Source: JAXGXJ01 sp963816155 (GTDB lineage Bacteria > Actinomycetota > Thermoleophilia > RBG-16-64-13). Taken from it: a stretch of 64,000 nt of DNA. The notes beneath the pieces are model-generated. The model had not been told where the DNA came from. It made no database searches and worked only from the letters and a program-made list of their open reading frames with translations. The position numbers and the translations under genes are program-made. Positions 33,298 to 42,817 of the stretch are shown one piece after another (the stretch's first letter is position 1; each line of letters starts with the position of its first letter). The stretch is from assembly GCA_963816155.1 (NCBI GenBank), contig CAWFJE010000004.1, positions 124,001-188,000 of the forward strand. Reading direction: 5' to 3'.

Positions 33298-34240
33298 TGT
33301 GTCGAACGTGAACGAAGTCCCAGACGTGAACGAGGTCCCAGAAGTCTTTGTGACTCCCGACGGAGTGGAACTGGACGCGCAGATCACGCCGCACACCAGT
33401 GAAGTGCGACGCTTCCTGAGGATTCTCTTCCAGAGGAAGCTCGTCCTATTCGGAGTCATTGTGATCGCGATCCTATTCATCACGGCGATCTTCGCTCCTC
33501 TGATCGCTCCCCACGACCCCTACCTGAATGATATGGCGAAGTCGCTGCAGTCACCCAGTGCGGAGCATATCCTGGGTACGGACAAGCTCGGCCGCGATAA
33601 CTTCAGCCGTCTCGTCTATGGCGCGCGAACGGCACTCATCGTGGGCTTCGGCACCGTGGCCGTGGCGTCGATCGCTGGCGTGATTCTCGGACTGCTGGCC
33701 GGCTACATGGGTGGGTGGACCAACGGCGTGATCATGCGCATCATGGACGCTCTGATGGGCTTCCCCATGCTCGTGCTCGCGCTGTTGCTGGCCGCGGTGC
33801 TGGGAGGCGGCATCCAGAACGTCATCATCGCTCTTGCCATCGCGACGCTGCCCGGCTATGCCCGACTGATGTGCGGCGAGACTCTGAGTGTGAAGGAGAA
33901 CGAGTTCATCACGGCCCAGAAGGCCATGGGAGGGAAGAACCTGCGCACGATGGTGAAGCATATCTTGCCGAATGCATTCCAGCCGACCCTGGTGCTCATC
34001 ACTGCCATGCTGGGGAACGTGATCCTGGCCGAAGCCGGCCTGAGCTTCCTGGGTATCGGCATCAAGCCTCCCGGAGTGGCGTGGGGCGGCATGGCGGCCG
34101 ACGGGTACAGGTACTTGGAGAGTAGCCCCATACTCGCGTTTGCTCCGGCCATTGCCATCATGGTCGTGGTCTTCGCATTCAACATGGTCGGCGACGGTCT
34201 GCGTGACGCTCTCGATCCGAAGCTGAGGGGTGTGCTGTGA
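33290..34240 (+). CDS. Opp/Dpp-type ABC transporter permease (DppC-like)
   Basis: 316 residues. A polar N-terminal tail with the repeat VNEVPDVNEVPEV precedes RILFQRKLVLFGVIVIAILF. HDPYLNDMAKSLQSPSAEHI and LGTDKLGRDNFSRLVYGART are the conserved DppC entry motif. The EAA loop is NEFITAQKAMGGKNLRTMVK and the C-terminus is VGDGLRDALDPKLRG. It forms the second half of the membrane channel with the DppB-like protein. The ATG at 33290 overlaps the preceding stop, and its stop overlaps the next start, so the four transporter genes are translationally coupled. Confidence 0.93.
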   Translation: MNDVSNVNEVPDVNEVPEVFVTPDGVELDAQITPHTSEVRRFLRILFQRKLVLFGVIVIAILFITAIFAPLIAPHDPYLNDMAKSLQSPSAEHILGTDKLGRDNFSRLVYGARTALIVGFGTVAVASIAGVILGLLAGYMGGWTNGVIMRIMDALMGFPMLVLALLLAAVLGGGIQNVIIALAIATLPGYARLMCGETLSVKENEFITAQKAMGGKNLRTMVKHILPNAFQPTLVLITAMLGNVILAEAGLSFLGIGIKPPGVAWGGMAADGYRYLESSPILAFAPAIAIMVVVFAFNMVGDGLRDALDPKLRGVL

Positions 34241-35280
34241 CCGCGCAGGCAGTCACCGAGGAGACACGCGTATGTGATCTCGAGCCGGGCACCCGCATGC
34301 TGGAGGTAAAGAACCTGCGGACGGAGTTCAAGATCGAGCAGGGCATCGTGCGCGCGGTCAACGGGGTCTCCTACACGGTGGATGAGCGCGAGATCGTGGG
34401 TGTGGTGGGCGAGAGCGGCTGCGGCAAGTCGGTCTCACAGCTCTCCGTCATGCAACTCGTGCGCAGCCCCGGCCGCATCGCCGAGGGCGAGGTGTGGTTC
34501 GAAGGCAAGAACATCCTGGAATACAAGCCCAGCAGCCCGGAGATGCGCGCCATCCGGGGAGGCAAGATCAGCATGATCTTCCAGGAGCCCATGACGTCGC
34601 TCAATCCCACGCTGACGATCGGCCGCCAGCTGACCGAATCGCTGGAACTTCACCTGGGGATGAACAAGAGGGAATCGCGCGATCGGGCCGCGCAACTGCT
34701 CGAACAAGTGGGCATACCGAGTGCCGCAAGCCGCATCGACGACTATCCGCACCAGTTCAGCGGGGGCATGAGGCAGCGGGTGATGATTGCCATAGGCGTG
34801 GCCTGCCAGCCCAAGTTGGTCATCGCCGACGAGCCTACCACCGCTCTCGATTGCACCACCCAGGCCCAGTTGCTCGAACTCATGCTGGCGACTATCGATG
34901 GCTGTCGCGGGTCGCTGGTCCTGGTGACTCACAACCTGGGGGTGGTCGCGCGTTACGCCCAGCGTCTGTACATCATGTACGCCGGCAGGATAGTGGAAGA
35001 GGGTCTGTGCAGGGACATCTTCTACCGGCCGAGCCATCCCTACACCGTCGGGCTGCTGAACAGCGTTCCCCGCCTGGACGACACTGGAGGTCGGCGTCTG
35101 GTCCCCATCAAAGGTACGCCGCCCAATCTCATTGACCCGCCGAGCACCTGCGCCTTCCTGCCTCGTTGCACCGAGCGGGGCGAGCGTTGTTACCGCGAAC
35201 CGTGGCCGGAACTGACCTCGGTGGACGGTGAGGGGCACAAGGTGCGTTGCTACATGCGACAAGAGGGGGCCGGAGAATGA
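34237..35280 (+). CDS. Opp/Dpp-type ABC transporter ATPase (DppD-like)
   Basis: 347 residues. Walker A GESGCGKSVSQLSVM, Q-loop MIFQEPMTSLNPTLTI, signature FSGGMRQRVMIAIGVAC, Walker B KLVIADEPTTALD and switch His LVTHNLGVVARY are present. The C-terminal oligopeptide-transporter domain has CAFLPRCTERGERC, a Cys-containing motif of the FeS-binding type known in this family. In Walker A the usual Thr is Val in the KSVS position (GKS-V), as in many DppD proteins. GTGA overlap with the previous stop; ATGA overlap with the next gene. Confidence 0.93.
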   Translation: MTAQAVTEETRVCDLEPGTRMLEVKNLRTEFKIEQGIVRAVNGVSYTVDEREIVGVVGESGCGKSVSQLSVMQLVRSPGRIAEGEVWFEGKNILEYKPSSPEMRAIRGGKISMIFQEPMTSLNPTLTIGRQLTESLELHLGMNKRESRDRAAQLLEQVGIPSAASRIDDYPHQFSGGMRQRVMIAIGVACQPKLVIADEPTTALDCTTQAQLLELMLATIDGCRGSLVLVTHNLGVVARYAQRLYIMYAGRIVEEGLCRDIFYRPSHPYTVGLLNSVPRLDDTGGRRLVPIKGTPPNLIDPPSTCAFLPRCTERGERCYREPWPELTSVDGEGHKVRCYMRQEGAGE

Positions 35281-36347
35281 CGGCCGACGCCACCACCATG
35301 CCATCTCCAGAGACGGCCGACGCGGTGACACAGACCGCGGCAGGTGCACCGGAGCCGAAGGCTACCGATCAGGGTGATCTCGTGGTCGAGGACCTTCAGA
35401 TGCATTTCCCCATCACCAGAGGTCTCCTCAAGAAGCAGGTGGGCGTGATCAAGGCGGTGGACGGGGTGTCGTTCACGCTCAGAAGGGGTGAGACCCTCGG
35501 CCTCGTGGGCGAGAGCGGCTGCGGCAAGACGACGGTAGGGCGTTGCATCAGCCGGGTGTACACGCCTACGGGGGGGCACATCTGGTTTGGGGGCAAAGAC
35601 ATCGCCGCTATGCCCGAGAAGGAGTTCCGGCCCCTTCGCCGCAGGCTGGCCGTGATATTCCAGGATCCCTACAGCTCGCTCGATCCTCGGCAAACGGCCG
35701 GGAGCATCGTGGGCGAGCCACTCAAGATCCACAAGATGGCTCAAAGCAAGGCCGACTACGACGAGAGAGTCGAAAGCCTGTTCGTGAAGGTGGGGCTCGA
35801 TCCGGGTCTGATGTCACGCTATGCCCACGAGTTCAGCGGGGGACAGAGGCAGCGCATCGGCATCGCCAGGGCTTTGGCGGGTGAGCCGAACTTGGTCATC
35901 TGCGACGAGCCCGTGTCGGCGCTGGATGTCTCCATCCAGGCTCAGATCATCAACCTGCTCATGGATCTGAAAGAGGGGCATTCCAGCCTCACATACATCT
36001 TCATCGCGCACGATCTCTCGGTGGTCAAGCACATCAGCGACCGCATCGCGGTGATGTACCTGGGGCGCATCCTGGAGATCACCACCCCCACGGAACTGTA
36101 CAGCAATCCCATCCACCCCTATACGAAGGCCCTCCTATCGGCTGTCTGCGTGCCCGATCCGGACATCGAGGCGACCCGCGAGAGGATCGTGCTGGAGGGC
36201 GAGGTCCCCAGCCCAGTCAATCCACCGTCGGGCTGCTCTCTGCACACTAGGTGCCCGGACGCCACAGAGGAATGCCGGAAGACCGTGCCTCAACTCAAGT
36301 CTGTCGGAGACGACCACGAAGTCGCGTGTCTCGCGGTCGAAGGTTAG
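35277..36347 (+). CDS. Opp/Dpp-type ABC transporter ATPase (DppF-like)
   Basis: 356 residues with an acidic Ala/Thr/Pro-rich N-terminal extension of about 40 residues. LVVEDLQMHFPITRGLLKKQ is the DppF opening. Walker A GESGCGKTTVGRCIS, Q-loop VIFQDPYSSLDPRQT, signature FSGGQRQRIGIARALAG, Walker B NLVICDEPVSALDVSIQAQI, and His in FIAHDLSVVKHIS follow. C-terminal GCSLHTRCPDATEEC is the Cys motif of the oligopeptide domain. The ATG at 35277 overlaps the previous stop (ATGA). It completes the importer with the permeases and the binding protein at 37043. Confidence 0.94.
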   Translation: MTADATTMPSPETADAVTQTAAGAPEPKATDQGDLVVEDLQMHFPITRGLLKKQVGVIKAVDGVSFTLRRGETLGLVGESGCGKTTVGRCISRVYTPTGGHIWFGGKDIAAMPEKEFRPLRRRLAVIFQDPYSSLDPRQTAGSIVGEPLKIHKMAQSKADYDERVESLFVKVGLDPGLMSRYAHEFSGGQRQRIGIARALAGEPNLVICDEPVSALDVSIQAQIINLLMDLKEGHSSLTYIFIAHDLSVVKHISDRIAVMYLGRILEITTPTELYSNPIHPYTKALLSAVCVPDPDIEATRERIVLEGEVPSPVNPPSGCSLHTRCPDATEECRKTVPQLKSVGDDHEVACLAVEG

Positions 36348-36356
36348 GGACGCAAG

Positions 36357-36818
36357 ATGGCAGGACCGGGCACCTACAGCGGCAACATCGTCAAGCGGTA
36401 CTTGGCCGATACCAGCGTCTTCCAGGGTGGGGGCATCACTCCGCTCACCTTCATCGACGGCAACTTCGTCCCCGGATCGTTCTACGCCGAGTGCGTCTTG
36501 GTCCACGAGCCTTTGAATGGCTCTCCACCCGAGCACAGCCATGACGACTTCGACGAGATCGTGATGTTCTACGGCACCGACCCCGAGCGGCCGCACGACC
36601 TGTGCGGCGAGGTGGAGTTCTGGGTGGGCGGCGAGGAGTACACCATCACGGAGAGCTGCATGTTCTTCGTACCCAGGGGAGTCAAGCATTGTCCCCTGTA
36701 TTTCCGGAGGGTCGACAGGCCCATACTCAATCTGTCTACCGGTCCGTCGGGAGACTACCGTCGGGACGGCATCGAGGGACAGTCGGCTGATGCCAGTCGT
36801 AATGGAACTGGGCGATGA
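36357..36818 (+). CDS. Cupin-fold protein
   Basis: 153 residues with the two cupin metal motifs: HSHDDFDEIVMFYGTD near residues 61-76 (His-x-His with a downstream Glu) and FVPRGVKHCP with the final His. The sequence between them is beta rich. Small stand-alone cupins in catabolic operons are often isomerases, dioxygenases or binding proteins, but nothing here decides. It begins nine bases after the transporter genes, so it is likely part of the same transcript, and it precedes the binding-protein gene by 224 bases in which no gene is evident. Confidence 0.6.
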   Translation: MAGPGTYSGNIVKRYLADTSVFQGGGITPLTFIDGNFVPGSFYAECVLVHEPLNGSPPEHSHDDFDEIVMFYGTDPERPHDLCGEVEFWVGGEEYTITESCMFFVPRGVKHCPLYFRRVDRPILNLSTGPSGDYRRDGIEGQSADASRNGTGR

Positions 36819-37042
36819 GACGGAACTCACCATCTCGAGCCCTCTATGGTCCATGTACCACCGGGCATGTATTGCTGCCCGTTGCGGTATACAAAGATGT
36901 ACGACCCCGCGAAACGGAAGACGTCGGAAGGGGGGTGCCTATCTCGAGGCGATCGGGGGAAGGACAGGATCTGCTGTGTGCACTATCATCGACAAAGCAC
37001 GGATCATTCTAGGCGACTGTTGTCCTGAATGGGGGTACTGAA

Positions 37043-38704
37043 GTGACGAGAGCAAGAAGAAGAAGGACGATCTGGGGCATCGGCATCCTTGTCTTGATCG
37101 GCATAATGATGCTGGTCTTGGCCGGATGCGGCGGCGACGACGAGACGACTACCACTGCGGCTCCGACCGAGACCACCGCAGCTCCGACCGAGACCACTGC
37201 GGCTCCGACCGAGACCACCGCAGCTCCGACCGACACTACCGTCGGCACCATGGAGCCGGTCGCCGGTGGCGTGCTCAAGCTGATCCACAACGCGCTTCCC
37301 GCGGATGTGGGCTTCTGGCCCAAGATGGGCCCCACCGATGAAGGCGGTATCTTCCCGGGCGTGGAGCGGATCATGAAGTTCGCTCCCGGACGGAAACTGG
37401 TGCCGGACCTCGCTGAGAGCGTTGTTGAAGATCCGGACGCTATGACCATTACCGTCAAGCTCAACCAGGGCATCATGTTCCATGATGGCACCGAGTTGAC
37501 CGCCAGCGTGGCCAAGTGGAACTACGACATCGGTGCTGAAGGTGGCAAGCTGCAGTTCGCCGATGCCATCAAAGAGTTCGAGATCGTTGACGACTACAAC
37601 TACGTGCTGCATCTGAGCTACTGGCACAACCAGTTGCTGCAGTCGCTGGGGTGGGTCCCCATGTTCTCCCAGGCCGCCTTTGAGGCGAACGGCGGAGAAG
37701 AATGGGCCATGACGCACCTCGTGGCAACCGGCCCCTTCCTGCTTACGGAGTACGATCCTGCCCAGAAACTGGTGTGGGAAAAGAACCCCAACTACTGGCG
37801 CGATGGTCAGCCGTACCTCGACGGTATCGAAGTCAGCCTCATCCCCGACCCCGCGACGGCCTCTGCGGCCTTCCAGGCGGGCCAGGCCGATATCTGGCAG
37901 GCTCCCGACGCCCAGGCTTCGTCGGAGTTGAAAGACAAGGGCTTCAAGCTGCAGTCCGGCTGGGCAGGGTTCCAGTATCACCTTATGCCCAACACCATGG
38001 ATCCCGCGTCGCCTCTTGCAGACCTGAAGGTACGTGAAGCGGTCGAATACGCGTTGGACAAACCGGCCATCTGCGGCGCCGTTGGCTACGACTTCTACAT
38101 CCCCATCGACAAAGTCTCTCCTCCGGGTGAGTGGGGTTCCGAAGCCACCTCCGTCGTGCGCACGTACGATCCAGAGAAGGCCAAAGCACTGTTGGCTGAA
38201 GCCGGCTACGCTGATGGCTGCCCCATCGATCTACTCGCCTTCGCGGCGGGCGGCAGCAACACCGTTGCTGAGGCAGTCAAAGGCTACCTTGACGCCGCCG
38301 GTTTTGTGACCAACATCGATCTTGCCGACCCAGGCCGCTTCTACGGCTCGGTCTTCGGCGCCGGCTGGAAGGACCTGGCCCTGATGTTCAGCGGCAACGA
38401 CTACAACTACCTCATGTCCGCCAACGCATGGTGGAGTCCGACTCCCAAGACCAACTTGGGAAGTTTCCAGCGTCCGCCTGAGTTCACAGGTCTGTTCGAG
38501 ACGGCCAACCAGGCGCGTGACGAAGCCGGCCAGATCGCAGGGACCGAAGCCGTCGTCGCCATGATGGCTGACCAGGCCCTCATGATCCCGGTCTATCACT
38601 TCCCAGCTACCATCGCGGTGCAGGACTACGTCCACGCCGAATATCCGATGGAAGGCGGCTTTGTCGCTTGGTCCTGGAACACCACCTGGATGGAACCGAA
38701 GTAG
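37043..38704 (+). CDS. Opp/Dpp-family solute-binding lipoprotein (SBP_bac_5)
   Basis: 553 residues. The N-terminus is a lipoprotein signal (IGIMMLVLAGCGG, Cys about 29) followed by an Ala/Pro/Thr/Glu linker made of four near-identical seven-residue repeats. The binding domain has NQGIMFHDGTELTASVAKWN, WEKNPNYWRDGQPYLDGIEV and LADLKVREAVEYALDKPAIC, the family 5 hallmarks, and ends VQDYVHAEYPMEGG. Start GTG at 37043. With the permeases and ATPases at 32338-36347 it forms a full importer. A hairpin terminator at 38751-38787 closes the transcript. Confidence 0.92.
   Translation: MTRARRRRTIWGIGILVLIGIMMLVLAGCGGDDETTTTAAPTETTAAPTETTAAPTETTAAPTDTTVGTMEPVAGGVLKLIHNALPADVGFWPKMGPTDEGGIFPGVERIMKFAPGRKLVPDLAESVVEDPDAMTITVKLNQGIMFHDGTELTASVAKWNYDIGAEGGKLQFADAIKEFEIVDDYNYVLHLSYWHNQLLQSLGWVPMFSQAAFEANGGEEWAMTHLVATGPFLLTEYDPAQKLVWEKNPNYWRDGQPYLDGIEVSLIPDPATASAAFQAGQADIWQAPDAQASSELKDKGFKLQSGWAGFQYHLMPNTMDPASPLADLKVREAVEYALDKPAICGAVGYDFYIPIDKVSPPGEWGSEATSVVRTYDPEKAKALLAEAGYADGCPIDLLAFAAGGSNTVAEAVKGYLDAAGFVTNIDLADPGRFYGSVFGAGWKDLALMFSGNDYNYLMSANAWWSPTPKTNLGSFQRPPEFTGLFETANQARDEAGQIAGTEAVVAMMADQALMIPVYHFPATIAVQDYVHAEYPMEGGFVAWSWNTTWMEPK
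37157..37240 (+). repeat. Four 21-bp tandem repeats in the binding-protein linker
   Basis: Units at 37157-37177, 37178-37198, 37199-37219 and 37220-37240. They alternate between two near-identical versions (units 1 and 3 are the same; unit 2 differs at two bases) and encode AAPTETT repeats, a flexible tether between the membrane anchor and the binding domain. Confidence 0.9.
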
Positions 38705-38750
38705 TCACCAAGAGATAGCGTCTCGCGTCGGTCCGCCGGCTGCGAGAACG

Positions 38751-38787
38751 AAGCGGCCCCCCAGGCTCTTGGCCTGGGGGGCCGCTT
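38751..38787. terminator. Rho-independent-type hairpin, probable bidirectional
   Basis: Arms 38751-38766 and 38772-38787 pair perfectly over 16 positions around a five-base loop. It sits between the binding-protein gene and the convergent SDR gene. The T-tract is short. Confidence 0.75.
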
Positions 38788-38848
38788 CACGTTTCGGTCC
38801 GGGTGCGGCGCGTGCGCCGGCCGCGGAGCGCCCTGATTGGGCTCCTGG

Positions 38849-39847
38849 CTACTCCTCCGGCGGAGTAGGCGGCGGGCCCATCTCGTTGGGCTTGACCCAT
38901 TCCAGGTCGGGATTCGGCTTACCGAAGCCGATGTTGATGGGAGCACCGGTCGTCCTGGCCTCTTCGGCGGCCTTCTCCCCTAGCATCTGCAGGACGGCCT
39001 TGCGCTTCTGCACGCCTTCGGGGTCGCCTTCGAGCGGAAGCACCGACTCTACGATCTGTGCGAAGTGCCGCTCGAGGGCTACGCGCTCCTCGGGGTAGGG
39101 GATGATGTACATCTGCTCATCCTCGATGCCCTTCTTCACCCATTTGGCAAGATCGACAGGGTCCATGCCCGCCTCATAGATGGTGCGGAGGGTGTCGATG
39201 GCCTTCTCGTCGGTGAGGTAGCCCGTGCTCGCCATGGTTGTGGGACGCGTGTCCGCGGAGTTGTGGATGTTGCTGTTGATGGCCGCCGGGCAGAGCACCG
39301 ACACGCCGATGCCGTACTTGCCCAGCGACAACTGGTAGCTCTCCATGAGGTTGATGACCGCGGCCTTGGCGGCGGAGTAGGGAGCCGTGACGGTAGTGCC
39401 CCAGAAGCCGCCCATGGAAGCGGTCGAGACGATGTAACCGCCCTTTCCGGCCTTGATCATACGGGGAACGAACGTGACCAGACCGTTGATGACCCCGTCC
39501 AGACACACGCCCATGATCCAGTCGTAGTCCTCGTAGGTGGAAGCCTCGGGGGGACCGAAGGCGTTGACGCCGGCGGTGTTGAAGAGCAGCTGCGGCGGGC
39601 TCCCGAACACCTCCTCGACTTCATCCGCGGCGGCTGCGTAGGCGGCGCGGTCGGTGATATCCAGTTTGATGGTATGGACAGGAGCGTTCTTCTCGCGGAA
39701 GTAGGCCAGAGCCTGATCGAGATGGTCCTGACGGATGTCGGCGATCACGACTTTGCAGCCGGCTTCGGAGAACACTTTGGCCTGTCCGAAACCCGCGCCC
39801 GAGGCTCCTCCCGTGACGAACAGGATCTTGTCCTTGAAGTCCTTCAT
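38849..39847 (-). CDS. Short-chain dehydrogenase/reductase with long C-terminal extension
   Basis: 332 residues. The Rossmann motif TGGASGAGFG lies near residue 14, followed by NTAGV, STASMGGF with the catalytic Ser, and YSAAKAAVINL with Tyr/Lys. CPAAINSNIHNS replaces the usual PG loop. A C-terminal stretch of about 80 residues ends in a Pro-rich tail (GPPPTPPEE); this extension occurs in some SDR subgroups acting on hydrophobic alcohols. GGGAGG precedes the ATG at 39847, making it a better start than the adjacent TTG at 39850. It is convergent with the binding-protein gene. Confidence 0.85.
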   Translation of the reverse strand: MKDFKDKILFVTGGASGAGFGQAKVFSEAGCKVVIADIRQDHLDQALAYFREKNAPVHTIKLDITDRAAYAAAADEVEEVFGSPPQLLFNTAGVNAFGPPEASTYEDYDWIMGVCLDGVINGLVTFVPRMIKAGKGGYIVSTASMGGFWGTTVTAPYSAAKAAVINLMESYQLSLGKYGIGVSVLCPAAINSNIHNSADTRPTTMASTGYLTDEKAIDTLRTIYEAGMDPVDLAKWVKKGIEDEQMYIIPYPEERVALERHFAQIVESVLPLEGDPEGVQKRKAVLQMLGEKAAEEARTTGAPINIGFGKPNPDLEWVKPNEMGPPPTPPEE

Positions 39848-39999
39848 CAATACCTCCCACGAGTGTCAGCTCAGCGACGTGTGAGCCTCGTCCCAGTATA
39901 GGGCTTGGCGGGGGAGATTGCCGCTTCCGGAGCCCTGAATCAGGGTCGCGGGATATACTCCTTGTGGCATCTCCAGCGAAAGAAGGCGGACGGCACGAC

Positions 40000-41089
40000 A
40001 TGGAACGAATGCTGCTGGGAAGGACCGGTCTGGAAGTCTATCGCCTGGGGTTGGGGGGCATCCCCATCCAACGCGTGAGTGAAGTCGAGGCGGTCGAGAC
40101 GGTCCGCCACGCCCTCGAGCGGGGAGTCGACTTCATCGATACCTCCCGTATCTACACCACCAGCGAGCGGCGCATAGGTCTGGCCTTGAGGCAGGCCGGC
40201 ATACAGCCGGGCAGACCAGGCGGGGCGGAGGGTGGACCGACCGACCGCGGGGTCGACGCGCCGGCCGGTAGACGGGTGGTCCTGGCGTCCAAATCGCCGG
40301 CACCCACCGCTGAGGGCGCACGGGCCGACCTGGAGACCAGCCTGCGGGAGTTGCAGGTGGACTACATCGACCTCTACCAGTGCCATTTTGTCGTCAATGA
40401 GGCCGCCTACCAGACGGTGATCGGGCCGGGCGGAGCATTGGAAGCTCTGCGCGCGGCCCGGGACGAGGGTCTCATAGGCCACGTCGGTATCACCAGCCAC
40501 AGTCTGGACGTGCTGGAGCGTGCCGTCGACGATGGGCTGTTCGACACCATCATGGTGTGCTTCGGCCTCCTCGAGCCGGCGGCGGGGGAGAGGGTGATCC
40601 CCAAGGCTGTGGCCAAGGACATCGGCGTGTTGGCCATGAAGCCCTTCTCCGGTGGCGTGGTCGACGACGCCCGCCTGGCCATCAAGTTCTCCCTCTCTGA
40701 ACCCGGCGTCCTGGTGCTGGCCGGCGTGGAGCGCCCAGATCTTTTCGACGAGAACTGGCGCGTGTTCGCAGAAGGCGGGCCCCTCACGGAAACCGAGAAG
40801 GGCGAGATCACGAGTACTGCGGCAGCGCCACGACAAGGTGTTCTGCCGACGCTGCGACTACTGCCAGCCCTGTTCCGAGGATATCCCCATCCAGACAGTG
40901 CTGGGGCTCCGCTCCATGGTGCAACGTATGGGCCTGGAGGCGCTGCAGGCTGGCCCCTTCGGCCAGGCCGTGGCCAAGGGCCGGAACTGTACTGAGTGCG
41001 GCGACTGCATGACGCGCTGCCCCTATGAGTTACCGATCCCGGAACTGATCCGCGAGAACCTACGCTGGCTCGACGAACAGTCGGTCTGA
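40000..41089 (+). CDS. Aldo/keto reductase with C-terminal ferredoxin-like region, frameshifted at about 40813
   Basis: The AKR part (residues 1-265) has MLLGRTGLEVYRLGLGGIPI, the tetrad motif VDFIDTSRIY, Lys in LASKSP and His in LYQCHFV. An inserted Gly/Pro/Arg-rich loop (residues ~66-85) lies between helices. After one extra base at about 40813 the frame gives HDKVFCRRCDYCQPCSEDIP and then CTECGDCMTRCPYELPIPEL, two Cys-rich motifs that bind 4Fe-4S clusters in this AKR branch. The joined protein is about 362 residues. The branch is typical of anaerobes and may use ferredoxin or other electron carriers besides NAD(P)H. Confidence 0.8.
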
Positions 41090-41145
41090 CGTGGATGGCG
41101 CGCCGAATCCCGCCGCCGTCGGGAGGTCACCAATAGGAGGGGTAG

Positions 41146-41925
41146 ATGGGCATGGAATCGCTGTTTTCATGTGAGGGGAAGGTCGCGCTCGTGACGGGCG
41201 CCGCGAGCGGACTCGGCTGGATGTTCGCGGAGACCATGGCAGAGGCCGGGGCGGATGTCGCCTGCGCCGACATCGATAGCGAAGGACTGGCGCGCGCAGT
41301 CTCCATGGTCGCCGCCAAGGGACGGAGGGCTATCGCCATCGAGTGCGACGTGTCTGATGAGGTCCAGGTCGCGGGCATGGTCCACACGACCGTCCGCGAA
41401 CTGGGCGGGTTGGATATCCTCTTCAACAACGCCGGTGTCGGGCAGTTCCCCGCGCCTCTCCACGAACTGGCCACGGAAGACTGGAAGAGGCTGATAGACA
41501 TCGATCTCCACGGCGCGTTCTTCTGCGCCCGAGAAGCGCTAAAGGTAATGGTCGCTCAGCGCAGCGGCAAGATCATCAACGTGTCCTCCGTGTGGGGCCT
41601 GGTGGGTTCCTCGCGGCTTCAACCCTGCCCCGCCTACAATGCCGCGAAAGGCGCACTCGTCAACCTCACCCGCGAGCTCGCCCTCTGCTATGCCCCCTAC
41701 GGCATCAATGTCAATGCCATATGTCCGGGCTTCATCAAGACCAAGATCGGCAACAGCTGCTCGGACGACCCGGAGTGGAGGCAGCAGGCGGAGCCTCTGG
41801 TCCCTCTCGGGAGGATCGGGATGCCGGAGGAGCTGAAGGGTCTGGCTCTCCTCTTAGCTTCAGACGCCTCCAGCTACATTTGCGGCGACTGCATCGCGGT
41901 CGATGGAGGCTACCTGGCGGGGTAG
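41146..41925 (+). CDS. Short-chain dehydrogenase/reductase
   Basis: 259 residues, a classical SDR. TGAASGLG is the cofactor loop; Asp in ACADIDSEG after strand two favours NAD over NADP. NNAGVGQF, NVSSVWGL with the catalytic Ser, YNAAKGALVNL with Tyr and Lys, and CPGFIKTK complete the site. The C-terminus ends VDGGYLAG as usual. AGGAGGGG lies just upstream of the ATG. It follows the aldo/keto reductase on the same strand by 56 bases. Substrate unknown; it may oxidise an alcohol from the island pathway. Confidence 0.9.
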   Translation: MGMESLFSCEGKVALVTGAASGLGWMFAETMAEAGADVACADIDSEGLARAVSMVAAKGRRAIAIECDVSDEVQVAGMVHTTVRELGGLDILFNNAGVGQFPAPLHELATEDWKRLIDIDLHGAFFCAREALKVMVAQRSGKIINVSSVWGLVGSSRLQPCPAYNAAKGALVNLTRELALCYAPYGINVNAICPGFIKTKIGNSCSDDPEWRQQAEPLVPLGRIGMPEELKGLALLLASDASSYICGDCIAVDGGYLAG

Positions 41926-41989
41926 GGCTGGAGACTGCGGCCCACCATCCACCCGCACGCGGCAAGCGCGCGTGGGTCAGGACGCGCCT

Positions 41990-42624
41990 CTACTGTGCCG
42001 GCTTCGCGTAGAGGTTGGTGAACCCGAGGCCGTTGGAGCCACCGTTCTGCGACCAAGTCTGCGGATCGGAATCGATGACCTTGTACGTGCCCGCGGCGAT
42101 CACCTCGTTCGGGGTCGCGACGCAGGTCGCTTTGGGCACGTTGTTCTGGCCGGGCAGTCCCTTGGTCTCCCAGGGCCCGTAGGTCTTGCCGTCCGAGGAC
42201 TCCAGGCTGATCGTTCCGAGAGTCGCGCCCTGGGCGTTGTTCCAATGGTAGGTGTCGATCTGAGTGACCATCATCGGGCTCTTGGCCTCCCACTCGGGGG
42301 ACGCCCCGCCGTTCTGTACGGCCATGGGGTTCCCGATGCCGAGAACGGGCTTTTCGACGGCGGCATCAGGCGCCGGCGGAGTCGTTGTAGGGGTGGCGCC
42401 GGTCGTGGCGGGCGACCCGACGTCGATGCCCTCCGAGAAGTCGTTCAAGTTCAGGGAGTTTTTGCCCTTTCCACGATCGAGCCCGCCAGCAGGTCATCCG
42501 GGTGTCGGATTCGTCGCAACTGTTGGGTCCGAAGCAACCAGAAAAAAGAGTGACGCTCGGAAGGAGGAGGATGAGAAGCAGGGAATGAGATCTCCATTTC
42601 CGTAGCCGAGGACCTGCGGCTCAT
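41990..42624 (-). pseudogene. Secreted lipoprotein of unknown function, broken by at least two frameshifts
   Basis: The intact C-terminal part (NDFSEGIDVGSP to the end) is a 150-residue beta-rich segment with GIGNPMAVQNGG, TYHWNNAQGATLGTISL and TWSQNGGSNGLGFTNLYAK. Upstream another frame encodes a good lipoprotein signal, SLLLILLLPSVTLFSGC, and the ATG at 42624 with AAAGGGA in front supplies MSRRSSAT. Joining these needs one indel near 42590 and another between about 42460 and 42520. A Thr/Pro-rich linker follows the anchor. No family was recognised. It is divergent from a damaged binding-protein gene. Confidence 0.5.
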
Positions 42625-42720
42625 CGGTCTCCCTTTCGTTCGGGTCGTGCTCCGACTAGACAAATGTACATGACCGCTCGAGCCAGCGTGTAAATGGGCC
42701 TCCGCGGAAAGGCGGTCGGG

Positions 42721-42749
42721 TTGACCTTCGCCTGCTCGTGTGACATAAG
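42721..42749 (+). promoter_or_regulatory. Probable promoter of the Tat-type binding-protein gene
   Basis: TTGACC at 42721-42726 and CATAAG at 42744-42749 with 17-base spacing, about 65 bases upstream of the ribosome site GAGAGGGG and the ATG at 42818. Confidence 0.4.
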
Positions 42750-42817
42750 GGAAAGAACAGGGTTCGGCGGAATGCCTGGACTCGGAGATACGTCATCTCG
42801 AAGAGAGGGGTTGAGCG

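Noticed and set aside
36819..37042. Open frame of 83 codons between the cupin and binding-protein genes
   Set aside because: No ribosome site, unlikely composition (many Cys and Arg) and no family resemblance. Treated as an intergenic region upstream of the binding protein.
37157..37240. Possible CRISPR-like array
   Set aside because: The repeats are contiguous without spacers and encode in-frame linker repeats in a lipoprotein.
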